Assembly: GCF_018476645.1 (NCBI RefSeq)
Contig: NZ_JAHCTB010000006.1
Location: forward strand, 62,001-126,000
Origin: Aequorivita echinoideorum
Lineage (GTDB): Bacteria; Bacteroidota; Bacteroidia; Flavobacteriales; Flavobacteriaceae
DNA: 64,000 nt
Direction of reading: 5' to 3'
Numbering within the stretch: the stretch's first letter is position 1; each line of letters starts with the position of its first letter. Shown piece by piece: positions 34,949 to 42,561 of this stretch. Below the pieces are notes generated by a model. The model worked only from the letters and a program-made list of their open reading frames with translations. It did no database searches and was not told the DNA's origin. The position numbers were made by a program, and so were the translations under genes.

Positions 34949-37186
34949 TTGAAATACAGAATCCTACTTTTCTTACTTATTTCTTTGCTATTTCCGTGGT
35001 GCTCATTTTCAACTGCCCTAGTCAATGACACTATTGTGAATATCAAAAAGCTACAGCAAAGTGCTGAAAATGCTATGGAAACCCAAAATTTTCTCATAGC
35101 GGTCCACCACTTAAATAATGCAACCAAATTAGCTCTCTCACCCAATTATGCCGAATATAAGCCGGATGTGGAACTAAGTATTGCAGAACTTTTTTACCAT
35201 TTGCAATATTTTGACAAAGCAAAACAGGAGACCCAAAAAGTTATAGCAAAATTCAATAATGGAACCAGTGATTTTAAGATGGCAAAGGCCTATAAGCTTT
35301 ATTCGCTTATTGAAATTGCTAAAGGAAATTACAAATCTGCTGAAAAATATATTAAAAAGCTAGATTCCTTAGTATCCAAAAGTAACCTGCCAGAATTTAA
35401 GGGACAGGTTTTTTTTGGAACTGGTTTAGTACAGCTCGGGGAAGGTAAGTATTATAAATCAGTTGAAAATTTAAATAGAGCTATTCCCATTTTTACGGAA
35501 TTTAGAGATCTTTTTTGGGAAGCTTCCGCCTATGTTGCGCTTGCAGATGCATACTCATTAATGGATTTTGAAAAAGAAACCAATGCAATTGCCAGAGCGC
35601 AAGAAGCCTTATCAAATGCCTTGGAAATTGCAAAAAGGGAAAATTTCAGTAAAATATTGGTAGAAAGCTATCGAATTTCATCGCAAATTTCCATTTCACA
35701 GAAAAAGACTATACAAGCCGAACAAGAATTACAAACCTATCTTTTCAAAAAAGATTCGCTCAAGCAAATCCATTTAAGCGCCATTGAAGCTGGAATTCAG
35801 GCAGAATCTGCCATCGGCGATTTAAATGAAATCATCGCAAACCAGCAAGACGACCTCAGCAAAAAGGATAAATCCTTGTTTTTTGGAAAACTCACAGGCT
35901 GGTTGAGCATTGCACTTATCTTAATTTTATCGCTTTTAACGCTTTCGCTTTATAAAAACAACAATTTGCGCGCAAAAGCGAATGAACTCTTGCAGGATAA
36001 AAACACGGAGCTTCAGGAAGCAAAAGAAAAGGCTGAAAAAGCTTCGCAAGCAAAAGCGCAATTTTTGTCCACCATTACGCACGAGCTTAGGACGCCAATG
36101 TACACCGTGACTGGGCTCACACATTTACTTTTGGAAGAAAACCCAAAACCCGAACAGCGCGAGCATCTCAATTCACTAAAATTTTCTGGGGAATATCTTC
36201 TTTCGTTGATCAACAATATTTTGGATTTAAATAAGCTGGAAGCCAATAAAGTAGAAATTGAAAAAATACCATTTAATCTTAGAAAAAGAATTGATGGCGT
36301 ACTAATCGCCCTCAATAAATCTGCCGAGGCGAAAGGGAACAAAATCAATTTTGAATATGACAATAATCTTCCCACAGAGGTAATTGGCGACTCGCTGAAA
36401 ATTTCGCAGATTCTTATAAACTTGATTAGTAACTCTATTAAATTCACCGAAAACGGGACAATTTGGGTTCGGGTTTTTACCCAAGAAAGAGTGGGGAATA
36501 TTACTTCTATCCAGTTTGAAATTGAGGATACGGGAGACGGGATTTCAAAGAAAAAACAGAACAGCATTTTTGAATCCTTTTCCCAGGGTTCCCTACAAAT
36601 CAACAGAAAATATGGCGGTACCGGGCTTGGTCTTTCCATCGTGAAAAACTTGCTCGAGCTTATGGGAAGTAAGATTTATCTGGAAAGTAAGCTAGGCGAA
36701 GGTTCCAAATTTTGGTTCGTAATAAATTACGAATTCATTGAGGAGAAGAAAACCCACACTAATTTGAACCAAATCAATGTGACGGTTGACAATGATATTT
36801 TAGAGAATAAAAATGTACTTATTGTTGAGGATAATAAGATAAACCAGATGATTACGAAGAAGATTCTGGAAAAGAAAAAAATGAAATGCACCGTTGTGGA
36901 TAATGGGATAGATGCAATTAAACAAATTCAGGAAAATAACTTTGACGTTGTGTTGATGGACATTCACATGCCCGGAATTAGCGGGATTGAGGCCACTAAA
37001 AAAGTAAGGGAATTTAATACTACCGTTCCCATAATTGCGCTCACTGCCGTAACAATTGAAGAAAATCTCGAGGATTTTTACAAGGCCGGCTTCAATGAAT
37101 TTATACCGAAACCTTTTAATGCGGATGATTTCTTCGAAAAAATAAACCGCGTGCTTTTGGGCAACGATTTTATCTATAAAAGTTAG
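34949..37186 (+). CDS. Hybrid histidine kinase with extracytoplasmic TPR sensor
   Basis: A 745-residue hybrid two-component protein. TTG start at 34949 gives a signal peptide (KYRILLFLLISLLFPWCSFS after the initiator). Residues 25-300 are TPR-like helical repeats outside the membrane, a TM helix lies at about 313-334, a short coiled coil follows, then HisKA with phosphorylatable H378 (THELRTP), HATPase_c (LISNSIKFTENG, EDTGDGIS, GGTGLGLSIV), and a C-terminal receiver domain with phospho-acceptor D671 (LMDIHMPG) and K in PKPFN. There is no HPt domain or DNA-binding output, so the downstream partner is encoded elsewhere. It overlaps the convergent lpxK by 4 bp. Confidence 0.92.
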   Translation: MKYRILLFLLISLLFPWCSFSTALVNDTIVNIKKLQQSAENAMETQNFLIAVHHLNNATKLALSPNYAEYKPDVELSIAELFYHLQYFDKAKQETQKVIAKFNNGTSDFKMAKAYKLYSLIEIAKGNYKSAEKYIKKLDSLVSKSNLPEFKGQVFFGTGLVQLGEGKYYKSVENLNRAIPIFTEFRDLFWEASAYVALADAYSLMDFEKETNAIARAQEALSNALEIAKRENFSKILVESYRISSQISISQKKTIQAEQELQTYLFKKDSLKQIHLSAIEAGIQAESAIGDLNEIIANQQDDLSKKDKSLFFGKLTGWLSIALILILSLLTLSLYKNNNLRAKANELLQDKNTELQEAKEKAEKASQAKAQFLSTITHELRTPMYTVTGLTHLLLEENPKPEQREHLNSLKFSGEYLLSLINNILDLNKLEANKVEIEKIPFNLRKRIDGVLIALNKSAEAKGNKINFEYDNNLPTEVIGDSLKISQILINLISNSIKFTENGTIWVRVFTQERVGNITSIQFEIEDTGDGISKKKQNSIFESFSQGSLQINRKYGGTGLGLSIVKNLLELMGSKIYLESKLGEGSKFWFVINYEFIEEKKTHTNLNQINVTVDNDILENKNVLIVEDNKINQMITKKILEKKKMKCTVVDNGIDAIKQIQENNFDVVLMDIHMPGISGIEATKKVREFNTTVPIIALTAVTIEENLEDFYKAGFNEFIPKPFNADDFFEKINRVLLGNDFIYKS

Positions 37187-38181
37187 TTTGGCCCTACCGC
37201 ATCGAAAATTTGTTTTTTGAAAGCTGCTTCATTTTTTATGAAAATGGTTTCAATGGGAAGATAAAAAATGTGTGTATTTTGTAAATGTTGAAGCCGTATA
37301 AAATCTTTTTCTGTAGTAATTATAAGTTTTTTCTCTTCCAGTGCTTGTATTTCTGAAGGTGTAAAATTGTGATGGTCTGGAAATGATCTATGTTCAAAAT
37401 TGAAATTCTTCCCATGCAAATACGTCACTAACGGTTTCGGATTAGCGATTCCGGTAACCAATGTAAATTCTTTTCCCATCAAATAATCCATCGGAAATTT
37501 CTCATTTTTATTCTGAATAGCTTCAGAATAACCAATCTTTGAAAAAAATACTTTCTGATTTTTTTTCAGACGAAGTTTTTGTTCAATTTTGGCCATTTCA
37601 GCATCAGAAATTCCAGTTGGGCATTTGGTCACAACTATAATATCTGCACGTTTTTTTCCGCTTCGAGGCTCACGAAGATTACCGGTTGGCAACATAAAAT
37701 CTTCGGAAAAAAGTTGAGTATAGGCCGTTAAAAGAATAGTGAATTTCGCTGATACCTTTCTATGCTGAAACGCATCATCAAGCAAAATCACATCCAGTTT
37801 CGATTTTATTTTATCAATTCCAGTCTGCCTATTTTCGCAGACGGCGACGGTTATTTCAGGAAATTTCTTTTTAATTTGAAGTGGTTCATCGCCTACTTCA
37901 CTACTTTCACTCCTTTCAAAAACCTCGTGAAAACCTTTGGTAATTCTTCCATAACCACGACTCAAAACGCCAACTTTAAAATTCTTTTTGAGCAATGCAA
38001 CCAAAAGCTCGATCATTGGCGATTTTCCCGTGCCGCCCGTGGTAAGATTGCCAACGCAAATAATTGGGATTTCATATTCTTTGCTTTGAAGCCACCCATA
38101 ATCGTACAAAATATTGCGCATATACGTGATGCCACCGTACAAAATTGAAAAGGGAAATAGCAAAAAACGCAGAATTTTCAT
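37183..38181 (-). CDS. lpxK: Tetraacyldisaccharide 4'-kinase
   Basis: Phosphorylates the 4' position of the lipid A disaccharide precursor at the inner membrane. ATG 38181 gives 332 residues beginning MKILRFLLFPFSILYGGITY, a membrane-associated N-terminal helix. The Walker A NLTTGGTGKSPMIELL (near residue 45) and VILLDDAFQHRKV (DDxxQHR, near 130) are family signatures. The C-terminal domain has TGIANPKP and FPDHHNFTPSEI. The gene implies LPS with phosphorylated lipid A. Divergent from the Nif3 gene. Confidence 0.96.
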   Translation of the reverse strand: MKILRFLLFPFSILYGGITYMRNILYDYGWLQSKEYEIPIICVGNLTTGGTGKSPMIELLVALLKKNFKVGVLSRGYGRITKGFHEVFERSESSEVGDEPLQIKKKFPEITVAVCENRQTGIDKIKSKLDVILLDDAFQHRKVSAKFTILLTAYTQLFSEDFMLPTGNLREPRSGKKRADIIVVTKCPTGISDAEMAKIEQKLRLKKNQKVFFSKIGYSEAIQNKNEKFPMDYLMGKEFTLVTGIANPKPLVTYLHGKNFNFEHRSFPDHHNFTPSEIQALEEKKLIITTEKDFIRLQHLQNTHIFYLPIETIFIKNEAAFKKQIFDAVGPN

Positions 38182-38250
38182 AAAACGAAAATACAAATTC
38201 CGTGAAATACATTTCAGCTAAATTTGCCATAAACCCTATATTTACAACAA

Positions 38251-39375
38251 ATGCGAAATATGAAAGTAAAAAACGTAATTACGCTTTTGGATGAATTTGC
38301 ACCACTAAGTTACTCCGAGGATTTTGATAACACCGGATTGCTTGTTGGTGATGAAAATGCGAAAGTATCTGGCATTTTGGTGACACTCGACACGTTGGAA
38401 ACTATTGTGGACGAAGCAATTGATAAAAAATGCAATCTCATTGTAAGTTTTCACCCCATTATTTTTTCTGGGTTGAAAAAAATTACGGGCAGCGATTATG
38501 TGCAGCGTGTCGTGAAAAAAGCAATAAAAAATGACATTAATATTTTTGCCGTACACACCGCGCTGGACAATGCTTGGAATGGTGTAAATGCAATGATTTG
38601 CGAAAAACTTGGATTAAAAAATAGAAGCGTGTTGATTCCGCAAAAAAATACCATTAAAAAGCTAGTGACTTTTGTACCCATAAAAAATGCCGAAGAACTT
38701 CGCGAATCGCTTTTTAAGGCCGGAGCGGGTAGCATTGGCAACTACGATAACTGCAGTTTCAGTATTGAAGGAAAGGGCAGTTTCCGCGGAAATGAAAATT
38801 CGAATCCAGTGTTGGGCAATAGGGGCGAATTACATTTTGAGGACGAAATCCAGATTGGGGTTACCTTTGGAAAACATCTTCAAAATAAAATTTTACAAGC
38901 CCTTTTTGAAAACCATCCTTATGAAGAGGTAGCTTATGAAATTACAACGTTGGAAAATGAGAACCAACATATAGGAATGGGAATGATGGGAGAATTTGAA
39001 GGTGGGATGGATGAAATTAAATTTTTAAAATATCTGAAAGATGCAATGCAGACAGATTGCGTGCGGCATTCAAAAATGCTTCAGAAAAAAATAAAAAAAG
39101 TAGCAGTGCTGGGCGGCAGTGGAAGCTTTGCTATAGAAGCAGCCAAACGTGCAGGCGCAGATGCCTTTGTATCAGCAGATTTCAAGTACCATGATTTCTT
39201 TAAGGCTGAAAATACAATTCTTTTTGCAGATATTGGCCATTATGAAAGTGAGCAGTTCACAAAAGAGCTTTTACATTCTTTCCTTAAGAAAAAAATCACT
39301 AATTTTGCACCCTCCTTGTCAGCAGGCAAGGTACTTGTATCACAAATAAATACCAATCCTATTAGCTATTTATAA
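38251..39375 (+). CDS. Nif3-like dinuclear metal centre protein (YbgI/YqfO family, long form)
   Basis: A 374-residue NIF3 protein with an inserted CutA/PII-like domain. The metal-binding first part has SFHPIIFSG (H of HPxxF) and FAVHTALDN, and the last part GSGSFAIEAAKRAGADAFVSADFKYHD and FADIGHYESE with the remaining ligands. The insert is about residues 125-240 (KKLVTFVPIKNAEELRESL through NHPYEEVAYEI), the usual middle domain of the long Gram-positive and Bacteroidota form. Function is uncertain (GTP cyclohydrolase-like activity has been proposed). Start at ATG 38251 or 38260. Its stop lies 3 bp before the coiled-coil partner gene. Confidence 0.93.
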   Translation: MRNMKVKNVITLLDEFAPLSYSEDFDNTGLLVGDENAKVSGILVTLDTLETIVDEAIDKKCNLIVSFHPIIFSGLKKITGSDYVQRVVKKAIKNDINIFAVHTALDNAWNGVNAMICEKLGLKNRSVLIPQKNTIKKLVTFVPIKNAEELRESLFKAGAGSIGNYDNCSFSIEGKGSFRGNENSNPVLGNRGELHFEDEIQIGVTFGKHLQNKILQALFENHPYEEVAYEITTLENENQHIGMGMMGEFEGGMDEIKFLKYLKDAMQTDCVRHSKMLQKKIKKVAVLGGSGSFAIEAAKRAGADAFVSADFKYHDFFKAENTILFADIGHYESEQFTKELLHSFLKKKITNFAPSLSAGKVLVSQINTNPISYL

Positions 39376-39378
39376 TTT

Positions 39379-40161
39379 ATGGCAACAAAAACCGAAGTTA
39401 CTGTTGAAGAGAAGTTAAGAGCCTTGTATGATCTGCAACTTATTGATTCCAGAATTGATGAGATAAGAAGCGTGCGCGGTGAGCTTCCACTAGAAGTTGA
39501 AGATTTGGAAGACGAAGTGGCCGGCATGGGCACACGCCTTGAAAAATTGCAGGCGGACCTTGAAGTAATTGAAGACCAAATTAAGGAGAAGAAAAACAAT
39601 ATTGAAGAATCCAAAAGCTTAATCAAGAAATACGCCGCCCAACAGGATAATGTACGTAACAACCGTGAGTACAATTCGTTGAGCAAGGAGGTTGAATTCC
39701 AGGAATTGGAAATTCAACTTTCAGAAAAGAACATAAAGGAATACCGTGCACAAATTGAGCAAAAGAATCAGGTTATCGAGGATACTAAATCGAGATTTGA
39801 GGAGCGAAAAGAACATTTAAAGCACAAACAGTCTGAGCTCAATGAAATCTTAAAGGAAACGGAAAAAGAGGAAAAAGCCTTGATGAAAGAATCTACCGAT
39901 TTCGAAACCAAAATTGAACCACGCCTCATCAATGCATATAAAAGGATTCGTAGCAATGTAAAAAATGGTCTTGCTGTAGTTGCCGTAGAACGCGGTGCGT
40001 CAGGAGGTTCTTTTTTTACAATTCCACCGCAGGTTCAGATGGAAATTGCGGGGCGCAAAAAAATTATTACCGATGAACATAGTGGGAGAATTTTGGTAGA
40101 TCCAGATTTGGCAAACGAGGAACGTGAGAAAATGCAAGAAATGTTCAAGAAATTGAAATAA
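39379..40161 (+). CDS. Coiled-coil protein of the C4 zinc-ribbon (zf-RING_7) family without its cysteines
   Basis: A 260-residue protein, mostly a long antiparallel coiled coil (about residues 10-185) followed by a short C-terminal domain. The family is normally encoded next to Nif3, as here, and ends in a zinc ribbon of form CGGC...CEHCGR. In this copy the four metal positions read S208 and S211 (GASGGS) and D232 and S235 (TDEHSGR), so no zinc can be bound in the usual way; the IPPQVQMEI segment between them is kept. The structural shape is therefore conserved without the metal. Function unknown; a nucleic-acid or partner-binding role is inferred from related proteins. Confidence 0.85.
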   Translation: MATKTEVTVEEKLRALYDLQLIDSRIDEIRSVRGELPLEVEDLEDEVAGMGTRLEKLQADLEVIEDQIKEKKNNIEESKSLIKKYAAQQDNVRNNREYNSLSKEVEFQELEIQLSEKNIKEYRAQIEQKNQVIEDTKSRFEERKEHLKHKQSELNEILKETEKEEKALMKESTDFETKIEPRLINAYKRIRSNVKNGLAVVAVERGASGGSFFTIPPQVQMEIAGRKKIITDEHSGRILVDPDLANEEREKMQEMFKKLK

Positions 40162-40182
40162 TATAAAACATTCAATTATAAC

Positions 40183-40214
40183 AAAGCCTTCACAAAACGT
40201 GGAGGCTTTTTTTG
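40183..40214 (+). terminator. Terminator after the Nif3 operon
   Basis: AAAGCCTTCAC and GTGGAGGCTTT pair over 11 bp with one mismatch, AAAAC loop, followed by TTTTTTG. Confidence 0.85.
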
Positions 40215-40281
40215 TATTTTGATGCAAGGTTTTTATATAAATCTGGACTCACTACTAAATCATTATTTTTAAATATTTAAG

Positions 40282-40941
40282 ATGAAAAAATATATAATAT
40301 TACCACTCTTGGCTTTAACTTTAGCGCTATCCCAGGCTTGTAAGCCATCCAATGAAAAAAACAGAACAGAGGAAGCTCTGGCACAACAACAGCTAACCCC
40401 AGTTCAAACCGAAATGCAGAACGGCTTGAAACGTGCGTATTTTGCCAGTGGGTGTTTCTGGTGCGTAGAGGCGGTATACGAAAGCGTTAAAGGTGTAAAA
40501 GAAGCAATTTCTGGCTATAGCGGTGGCAAAATGAAAAATCCAACCTACGAAAATCACGGGGATAATGCAGAATCTGTGGAGGTAATTTATGATCCAGAAC
40601 TAGTTTCGTTTAGCCAATTAGTTGATGTTTATTTTGGCTCGCAAAATGTGACCCAAGTGAATGGACAGGGACCCGATCGCGGAGAATCGTACCGATCAAT
40701 TATTTTTTATCAGAATCTTGAAGAAAAGAAAATTATAGATGAAAAAATTGCGGCGCTGAATGAGACGTTAGGTAATGAAAAGGTAGCCGCGCAGGTAATG
40801 CCCTTTCAAAAATTTTGGGATGCAGAAAATTACCATCAAGACTATGAGAAAAACCATCCTGAAAATCCGTACATTCAAAACGTATCAATACCCAGAATTG
40901 AACGTTTCAAGAAAAAATTTCCAGAGCTTCTAAAGGAATAG
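40282..40941 (+). CDS. msrA: Peptide methionine-S-sulfoxide reductase, lipoprotein
   Basis: Reduces the S epimer of methionine sulfoxide in proteins. Lipoprotein signal with lipobox LSQAC (Cys20), so it repairs envelope proteins, then a linker and the MsrA domain with catalytic C58 in ASGCFWCVEA, followed by SGYSGG and the QNVTQVNGQGPDRGESYRS stretch. No C-terminal resolving cysteine is evident. 219 residues. There is no MsrB domain in the protein. Confidence 0.95.
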   Translation: MKKYIILPLLALTLALSQACKPSNEKNRTEEALAQQQLTPVQTEMQNGLKRAYFASGCFWCVEAVYESVKGVKEAISGYSGGKMKNPTYENHGDNAESVEVIYDPELVSFSQLVDVYFGSQNVTQVNGQGPDRGESYRSIIFYQNLEEKKIIDEKIAALNETLGNEKVAAQVMPFQKFWDAENYHQDYEKNHPENPYIQNVSIPRIERFKKKFPELLKE

Positions 40942-41125
40942 TCTTTTAGAATAGGTTATATATAAAGTTACGGGTGCCTTTTGTTTAGCTCAATTGAAAC
41001 GTTCCGTAACGCATTTGGTTTTTTATTGATAAGTTCGTTAAACAACGGTTAAAAACCATCGATGGTGGTTAGAATTATTGTAGTTTTAAAATAACTAATT
41101 CAAAAAAACTTTAAATCTTAACATT

Positions 41126-41284
41126 ATGGGAGACATTATTTGGTTAATCGTAGTAATCCTGATTATCGGATGGTTGGTTGGTTTTTTCGGTTTCGGAGAA
41201 GCCGTTGGGAGCCTAATCCACATCCTACTTGTTCTGGCAATTATTGGTATTCTTTACCGATTGGCAACTGGACGCAGACCCTAA
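41126..41284 (+). CDS. lmo0937-type small membrane protein
   Basis: A 52-residue protein too short for most gene callers. It consists of two hydrophobic segments (IIWLIVVILIIGWLVGFFGF and LIHILLVLAIIGILY) ending in a basic tail RLATGRRP. The segment WLIVVILIIGWLVGFF and the overall length match the lmo0937 family, found in many bacteria and often stress-associated. A 184-bp leader precedes it, containing the palindrome ACCATCGATGGT at about 41058. It is followed 39 bp later by a small lipoprotein gene. Confidence 0.78.
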   Translation: MGDIIWLIVVILIIGWLVGFFGFGEAVGSLIHILLVLAIIGILYRLATGRRP

Positions 41285-41323
41285 TTTAAATTCAAACTAA
41301 TATCAACTTAAAAATTATCAAAA

Positions 41324-41455
41324 ATGAAAAAAGTATTTTTAATATTATTCGCTGCCGGATTAATGGCAACAAGTTTCACTAGCTGCAGGGAAAATAAAAC
41401 AGTAGGTGATGAAATTGAAGATGTTGCAGATGATGTAGAAGATGCTGTAGATTAA
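41324..41455 (+). CDS. Very small acidic lipoprotein
   Basis: A 43-residue protein with a signal peptide MKKVFLILFAAGLMATSFTS and lipobox Cys21, followed by only 22 residues, strongly acidic (DEIEDVADDVEDAVD). It looks like an exported lipid-anchored peptide with a negatively charged helix. I do not know a family. It is paired with the lmo0937-type gene upstream and followed by a strong bidirectional terminator. Confidence 0.65.
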   Translation: MKKVFLILFAAGLMATSFTSCRENKTVGDEIEDVADDVEDAVD

Positions 41456-41476
41456 TCTTCAACTTTAATCATTAAA

Positions 41477-41512
41477 TAAAAGCTCTTTCAAATTTTTTCG
41501 AAAGAGCTTTTA
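41477..41512. terminator. Bidirectional terminator
   Basis: Perfect 13-bp stem (TAAAAGCTCTTTC with GAAAGAGCTTTTA) and 10-nt loop, between the small lipoprotein gene and the convergent GNAT gene. Confidence 0.88.
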
Positions 41513-41517
41513 TAATT

Positions 41518-41796
41518 TTAGTATCCATCCGCTACAATTTCTTTCCATTCTGGATTCCTTTTGATATATGATTTTATAAAGGGACAGAGAGGCTTGACTT
41601 TTAAATTTTTATCACTGAGATTTTGAAGCACTTCTTCAGTCATTTTTGATGCGATCCCCTGGCCTTGCAGCTCATCCGGCACCTCCGTATGCGTTAGGGA
41701 AATTACATTGTTATCGATTTTATACTCTACAATTGCATTGTTATCTTCAATTTTATACTCAAATCGATTTTTCTGTTTATTGTCTATTAGTTCCAT
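41518..41796 (-). CDS. Short GNAT-like acetyltransferase (YjdJ/COG2388 type)
   Basis: From ATG 41796 the protein has 92 residues (MELIDNKQKNRFEYKIED). It carries the acetyl-CoA loop motif VPDELQGQGIASKMTEEVL and the C-terminal KPLCPFIKSYIKRNPEWKEI, diagnostic of the COG2388 mini-GNAT group. Small protein substrates have been suggested for the group, but none is proven. Longer reading from 41892 would add 32 residues overlapping the divergent lipoprotein gene. Convergent with the small lipoprotein gene. Confidence 0.88.
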   Translation of the reverse strand: MELIDNKQKNRFEYKIEDNNAIVEYKIDNNVISLTHTEVPDELQGQGIASKMTEEVLQNLSDKNLKVKPLCPFIKSYIKRNPEWKEIVADGY

Positions 41797-41864
41797 TTCT
41801 ATTTTTTTATTTAAAATTAATAAAGAATAAACTATTTGGCTACATTTATCAAAATTTCCTAAAA

Positions 41865-42557
41865 ATGAAAAACATTCTACTTTTGGCAGCATTCTCTATT
41901 TGTTTTTATGCCTGCAATGATGGTAAAAAAGATTCGCTGGAAACTCCAAGCGACAAAATAAAAGCTGTTGACAGCACGCTAACTACCGCGCAATGGATTG
42001 CCAATGCCAATGGTTATGAAAAATGGAAAGATATTTCAGAAATAAAATTTACTTTCAACGTAGATAGAGGCGAAAAGCATTACGAGCGTTCGTGGATGTG
42101 GAAACCTATTGCTGGAGAAGTTATGATGGTAAATGAAAATGATACCGTCAACTACAATCGTAATAAAGTTATGGACAGCATCATTGTAAAATCAGACGGC
42201 GCATTCATTAATGATAAATATTGGCTATTGGCTCCTTTTCAAATAGCGTGGGATGAGGGTACTTCTTTTTCAGAAAAAAAGGATGTTACAGCACCTATAA
42301 GTGGTGAAAAAATGAATCAACTAACAGTGGTTTATGGAAACGAAGGTGGCTATACCCCTGGCGATGCCTACGATTTTTTCTATGATGAAAATTATATGAT
42401 AAAAGAATGGATTTATCGTGAAGGTAATTCTGAAAAACCCTCAATGGCAACAACTTGGGAAGATTACAAAAATTTTAATGGAATTGAGATAGCTACGATG
42501 CACAAAGATAGCACGGGCGCATTCAAACTTTATTTTACAAATATTTCAGTAAAATAG
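41865..42557 (+). CDS. Lipoprotein of unknown function
   Basis: A 230-residue lipoprotein from ATG 41865: signal MKNILLLAAFSICFYAC with lipobox Cys17. The mature part contains KWKDISEIKFTFNVDRGEKHYERSW and several alternating strands (GEVMMVNENDTVNYNR, KMNQLTVVYGNEGGYTPGD, IATMHKDSTGAFKLYF), suggesting a beta-sheet lipid- or hydrophobic-ligand carrier such as LolA- or LppX-like folds; this is inference from pattern only. Read-through upstream of 41865 is spurious. Convergent with the haloperoxidase-like gene with a 4-bp gap. Confidence 0.72.
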   Translation: MKNILLLAAFSICFYACNDGKKDSLETPSDKIKAVDSTLTTAQWIANANGYEKWKDISEIKFTFNVDRGEKHYERSWMWKPIAGEVMMVNENDTVNYNRNKVMDSIIVKSDGAFINDKYWLLAPFQIAWDEGTSFSEKKDVTAPISGEKMNQLTVVYGNEGGYTPGDAYDFFYDENYMIKEWIYREGNSEKPSMATTWEDYKNFNGIEIATMHKDSTGAFKLYFTNISVK

Positions 42558-42561
42558 AATT

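Noticed and set aside
41646-41864. Upstream extension of the lipoprotein gene, adding about 73 residues
   Set aside because: It is antisense to the GNAT gene and precedes a clear signal peptide with lipobox at 41865.
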